Of a stretch of DNA of 64,000 bases, positions 60,531 through 64,000 are shown in pieces. Position 1 is the stretch's first letter. Each line of letters begins with the position of its first letter. The notes under the pieces are model-generated. The model worked only from the letters and a program-made list of their open reading frames with translations, searched no databases and was not told where the DNA came from. The DNA lies in contig ONBM01000001.1 in NCBI GenBank assembly GCA_900316045.1, positions 90,761 through 154,760 on the forward strand. The letters run 5' to 3'. The DNA comes from an uncultured Bacteroidales bacterium. GTDB taxonomy: Bacteria > Bacteroidota > Bacteroidia > Bacteroidales > UBA932. Made by a program: the position numbers and the translations under genes.

Positions 60531-63214
60531 CCATGAAAACCACGCTTTTTTCATCCTTGCTGCTTCTCATCGCAGCATCTTGCATCCAATCCCCTGATGA
60601 GTTGAAATGCGAATACCAAGAGAAAGACGTCCTTATCGACACTCAGAGCCCAAGGCTCTCCTGGATCAACCCGGAAGAGCAGACAGCCTACCAGATTCAA
60701 GTGTGCCCCAATGCCAGATTCACCAAGAAAGAAGTCCTCTGGGATTCCGAAAAAGTGACTTCCGGCGAATCACATCTGGTTAAATATTCAGGGCCATCGA
60801 TGGCCCCGATGTCCGACTATTATTGGAGGGTACGCTTCTGGAACAAAAATGACAAAGCTTCCAGATGGAGCGTCCCTGCCAAGATGACCACAGGCATGTT
60901 CTCCGCAGATGACTGGAAGGCAGAATGGATAGGCACGCCTTGGCAGGAACAAAGCTGGGACAATTGGTACCCTGCCGCTCCTATGTTCAGGAAAGAATTC
61001 AACGCCGGAGCCGGCCTGGTGAGCGCAAAGGCTTTCATCTGTGGCTTAGGCTGGTTCGAGATGAGGCTGAACGGCGCCAAGGTAGGAGAAGACTACTTCG
61101 TGCCAGGCTTCACAGATTACGCTACGCGCCCGCACCTCTTGGAGGCTGCAGCCATACAGATAGACCCGGCTGTCACATATCACCGGGCATTCTACCTCTG
61201 CTATGACATCACGTCCGAGGTTAAGGCTGGGGGCAACGCCGTGGGAATCATTCTGGGCAACGGGTATTACAGCTCAATGCCGGGCAATGTCAAAAATGAA
61301 AGCTTTGGCGTGCCTAAATTAATCTGCCAAATCAAGCTTACCTACAAAGACGGACACACCGAATATGTCTGCTCGGATGAATCCTGGAAGGTGCAGGAAT
61401 CCCCTATGGCATTCAACGACTTGTACCTTGGCGAGAAATACGATGCGTCCAGAGCCGTGGACGGCTGGGACATGCCTGGCTTGGACGATGCCTCATGGGA
61501 ACAAGCCGTGAAACGAAATGCTCCAGACGGCAAACTCACCGCCAACGTAGGGCCAGTAGACAGGGTCACCGAAACCCTTAAGCCAGTAAGACTGGAGAAG
61601 ACCGGCGAGAATGCATGGAAGGTGGATTTCGGCAAGGAGATTTCCGGTTGGATCAAGTTCAATTCCGTCGTCGGGAAGACAGGCGACACGCTCAAAGTCA
61701 GATATATATCCGAAAGCCCTGTCGGAAGTTTCGAATACAGATTCGACAAGCCGGAGATGTCCGCTTCCATTCCACACTTCACATGGTACGCTTTCAGGGA
61801 AGCCGAGATCTCGGGCATTCCTGACCTGACGACAGAGAACCTGGTCGCCCAGGCGGTGAATACGAATGTGCCAATAGATGCCGTCTTCGAATGCTCCGAC
61901 ACCCTCCTGAACAAAATCAATGAAATCTGGCGACGGTCCCAGATGAACAATATGCACGGCGGAGTGGCCAGCGACTGCCCTCACCGTGAAAGGATGGCTT
62001 ACACTGGAGATGGCCAGATTGCAATGAAGACGGTGCTGTACAATTTCGACGCAGCAGGATTCTACAACAAATGGATAGGCGACATAATCGGGAGCCAGAA
62101 CCCAGAGACAGGCTACGTGCCGAACGGAGCGCCTTGGGAGCCTGTCTGCGGCGGAGGACCGGAATGGGGCGCGGCGATATGCGTCATGCCTTGGGAATTT
62201 TATAATCAATATGGCGACAAGGACATTCTAACAAAGTCCCTGAAAGGAATGAAGGAATATTGCAGATACTATGGCACATGGCAGCGTCCTGACGGGACGG
62301 TGTCAGTCAATAGGACGAGGCCGGATGGGACGCCTTCGCCTTGGTACAACCTGGGAGAATGGGTGCCGGCCTATCAGCTGCCTAGCGATGCCCTGGTGCA
62401 TACTTTCTACTACTGGCTTTGCCTTGACCTCACTTCCAGGACGGCAACGGCTTTGGGAGACGATGCCACCGCAAATGAATATTCCGCATTAGCCGCATCC
62501 GTGAAGAATGCCTTCAATAACGTCTTCTATGATGCCGACTCACTGAGCTACGGGGATTTTGGCAGCAATGTCTTCGCCCTCTACATGGGCGTTCCGGACG
62601 ATCGCTATGAAGCCGTACGGGAAACCCTGCGTAAAGAGCTGGAAGTCAAATACCAAAAGCATCTCAACACAGGCATGCTCGGAACCAGATTCCTGTTCGA
62701 GACCCTGTCCATGAACGGCCTTGGCGACCTTGCCCTCGAAATAATGAAGCAGGAGGATTACCCTAGCTACGGATGGTGGATCAAACAGGGAGCAACCACG
62801 ACCTGGGAGCAGTGGGACGGCGGAAACTCGCACGACCATCCATTCCTTGGCAGTGCCCTCACATGGTACTACAGAATACTCGCAGGAGTGGACACTGATC
62901 CTTGCAAACCAGGATTCCGTCACATCATCATCCGCCCTATGCCTGTTGCAGGCCTGGATAGGGTATATTACAAGACGATGACCCCTTACGGTGAAGTGTC
63001 TTCAGAAGTCACCCACGATGGCAGCAAAGTTTCCATGAAGGTGAGCATTCCTACCGGCTGCAACGCCACGATTTATGTTCCGAAGAGCATTGACGCTGTC
63101 AGGAATGCTCGCAGCAACGGCAGAGGTTTCGGCGTAAATCCAGATGCGCCAGTGAGCCCATACGAAGACATATTCGATATCCATGAGGTTGGCTCGGGAA
63201 CATATTCATTCTGA
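60527..63214 (+). CDS. Alpha-L-rhamnosidase, GH78 lipoprotein
   Basis: An 895-residue secreted glycosidase with lipobox (IAASC). Domain order is that of GH78: an N-terminal fibronectin-like part (LSWINPEEQTAYQIQV, YYWRVRFWNK), beta domains with FMVPGFTDY-like VPGFTDYATR and AVGIILGNGYYSS, then the alpha/alpha-six catalytic barrel with SDCPHRERMAYTGDGQI (about 481-497; its acidic residues include the likely acid). The end GNSHDHPFLGSALTWYYRILAGV leads to a C-terminal beta domain. It removes terminal rhamnose from plant or bacterial glycans. Translation may start at ATG 60527 (overlapping apt) or 60533. No SusC/SusD pair is present. Confidence 0.9.
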   Translation: MTMKTTLFSSLLLLIAASCIQSPDELKCEYQEKDVLIDTQSPRLSWINPEEQTAYQIQVCPNARFTKKEVLWDSEKVTSGESHLVKYSGPSMAPMSDYYWRVRFWNKNDKASRWSVPAKMTTGMFSADDWKAEWIGTPWQEQSWDNWYPAAPMFRKEFNAGAGLVSAKAFICGLGWFEMRLNGAKVGEDYFVPGFTDYATRPHLLEAAAIQIDPAVTYHRAFYLCYDITSEVKAGGNAVGIILGNGYYSSMPGNVKNESFGVPKLICQIKLTYKDGHTEYVCSDESWKVQESPMAFNDLYLGEKYDASRAVDGWDMPGLDDASWEQAVKRNAPDGKLTANVGPVDRVTETLKPVRLEKTGENAWKVDFGKEISGWIKFNSVVGKTGDTLKVRYISESPVGSFEYRFDKPEMSASIPHFTWYAFREAEISGIPDLTTENLVAQAVNTNVPIDAVFECSDTLLNKINEIWRRSQMNNMHGGVASDCPHRERMAYTGDGQIAMKTVLYNFDAAGFYNKWIGDIIGSQNPETGYVPNGAPWEPVCGGGPEWGAAICVMPWEFYNQYGDKDILTKSLKGMKEYCRYYGTWQRPDGTVSVNRTRPDGTPSPWYNLGEWVPAYQLPSDALVHTFYYWLCLDLTSRTATALGDDATANEYSALAASVKNAFNNVFYDADSLSYGDFGSNVFALYMGVPDDRYEAVRETLRKELEVKYQKHLNTGMLGTRFLFETLSMNGLGDLALEIMKQEDYPSYGWWIKQGATTTWEQWDGGNSHDHPFLGSALTWYYRILAGVDTDPCKPGFRHIIIRPMPVAGLDRVYYKTMTPYGEVSSEVTHDGSKVSMKVSIPTGCNATIYVPKSIDAVRNARSNGRGFGVNPDAPVSPYEDIFDIHEVGSGTYSF

Positions 63215-63217
63215 AAC

Positions 63218-63724
63218 ATGGTGAATCCTGAGCTGAAAGCATTCATCGAGGCCGAAATCATTCCGGAGTACAAGAATTTCGGTCGTTCGCATAACGTCGA
63301 GCATGTCCGGAGGGTGATTTCCAACTCCCTCGAACTTGCCAAGTTCCTTGGGGACGGGAAGATAGACGAGGACATGGCATATGCCATCGCGGCATATCAT
63401 GACCTCGGGATGAGCGGCCCGCGGGAGATTCATCATATCACTAGCGGCAAGATATTGATGGAAGACTCTCGCCTTAGGAAATGGTTCTCTCCGGAGCAGA
63501 TTCAGGTGATGAAGGAAGCCGTGGAAGACCATAGAGCGTCCTCCGACCATGCTCCCAGAAGCGTTTACGGACGAATCGTCGCCGAGGCAGACAGGGATCT
63601 TGAGCCAGATGTCGTGTTCACCCGTGCCATAGAATACGGGCTGGAACATTATCTTTGCCAAGCACATGGACGAGAAATACAGCTCCAACGGATACATCAC
63701 ACTGTGGATACCCGGCTCCACTAA
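63218..63724 (+). pseudogene. HD-domain hydrolase, N-terminal part of a frameshifted gene
   Basis: The first 145 residues or so are a normal HD phosphohydrolase: HNVEHVRRVISNSLELAK with the first His, AAYHDLGMSGPREIHH with the HD pair, VEDHRASS and GRIVAEADRDLEPD with the last Asp. After GLEHY (about 63653) the frame runs into unrelated sequence (LCQAHGRE) and stops. The expected C-terminal part lies in the +1 frame directly after. Homologues as I recall them also have about a dozen residues here that are missing, so a deletion with frameshift is likely. The metal site is intact, so the product could still fold. Confidence 0.7.
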
Positions 63725-63851
63725 CGAACGGAACTTGAAGCAGATCCGGGCCGTCATCGCCGACCGCGACGCGCTCCGCCGCACCTTCAACGAGATTTTT
63801 GACCGGCTGAACCACCCTGAAGCGAGGGCATGTAGTACAGCAATCAGGTAA
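63654..63851 (+). pseudogene. Displaced C-terminal part of the HD-domain gene
   Basis: In the frame one base off from the N-terminal part, the sequence reads FAKHMDEKYSSNGYITLWIPGSTNERNLKQI and continues with IADRDALRRTFNEIFDRL. This is the usual end of this HD family (…NGYIKLWIPGS…). It has no start of its own that makes sense except an internal ATG at 63666. It ends with a TAA at 63849-63851. Confidence 0.65.
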
Positions 63852-63900
63852 TATGGCATGCGTAGAAATCCATGGGTAGCCGATTTCGTAAACCCATAGT

Positions 63901-64000
63901 CGTGCTGCACAATACTTTCAGTTCACGAAAATAGAAATATCCTGACGTACTCCAGCCTGCCGTCCTTTATCGCATTGTGCAATACTATAAGTTCATGAAA
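63901..64000. repeat. Direct repeat pair with 70-base period at window edge
   Basis: The 30 bases 63901-63930 and 63971-64000 agree at 22 positions by eye. The best block is CAATACT, then AGTTCA, then GAAA. The period is exactly 70 bases, and the second copy is cut by the window end. It may be the degenerate end of a CRISPR array (about 36-base repeat and 34-base spacer) or another tandem repeat. Confidence 0.5.

Noticed and set aside
60527..63214. Rhamnosidase as part of a polysaccharide utilisation locus
   Set aside because: No SusC/SusD pair, sulfatase or hybrid sensor is seen in the window; a locus could still lie beyond the right edge.

Overview
The window looks like chromosomal DNA of a Bacteroidota species, most likely order Bacteroidales. 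Signs are the -7 promoter boxes of the form TAnnTTTG, A-rich start regions without a Shine-Dalgarno motif, families largely confined to the phylum (DUF3822, DUF4837, DUF5020, the FtsL-like protein, Spi/C10 proteases, FISUMP-like lipoproteins), and a dcw cluster in Bacteroidales order. Genus cannot be fixed from sequence alone. No rRNA, transposase or phage gene is visible.

Left part (1-8.9 kb): the end of a HerA/YjgR-type ATPase; a minus-strand trio (membrane protein, DUF3822, RsmD); a plus-strand run of an NrnA-type DHH phosphoesterase and two FKBP-like lipoproteins; a cytidylate-kinase-like protein, a serine hydrolase and RadC. From 8.9 to 11.4 kb lies an AT-richer accessory patch with a secreted C10 cysteine protease, a small lipoprotein that may be its partner, and a gene-poor stretch with a REP-like palindromic element.

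Middle (11.4-32 kb): upp, rpoN, a SPOR protein, a lipoprotein, miaB, cardiolipin synthase, a FISUMP-like lipoprotein and an outer-membrane barrel. Then comes a minus-strand operon of HlyD-type adaptor, FtsX-type permease, ABC ATPase, NtrC-type activator and histidine kinase, with a candidate sigma-54 promoter and upstream activator site in front. It is divergent from a NikR-like regulator that lacks most canonical nickel ligands and sits before a TonB-dependent receptor. Superoxide reductase, a DUF456 protein and TcdA follow.

The dcw cluster (32.1-47.8 kb) runs mraZ-rsmH-ftsL-ftsI-murE-mraY-murD-ftsW-murG-murC-ftsQ-ftsA-ftsZ, nearly all with 4-base overlaps or short gaps. Four TGGAAA repeats at exact 10-base spacing precede mraZ and look like its operator.

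Right part (47.8-64 kb): a minus-strand run greA-HIT-thioredoxin-like lipoprotein-gltX, an esterase, a tRNA-Glu/rpsT/tRNA-Pro unit with a consensus promoter, a DUF4837 lipoprotein, anaerobic ribonucleotide reductase nrdD-nrdG, a purine transport/salvage divergon (NCS2 permease and DUF5020 porin against an apt-like gene), a GH78 rhamnosidase and a frameshifted HD-domain gene. The last 100 bases hold two copies of a 30-base direct repeat with a 70-base period, cut by the window edge; this could be the start of a repeat array.
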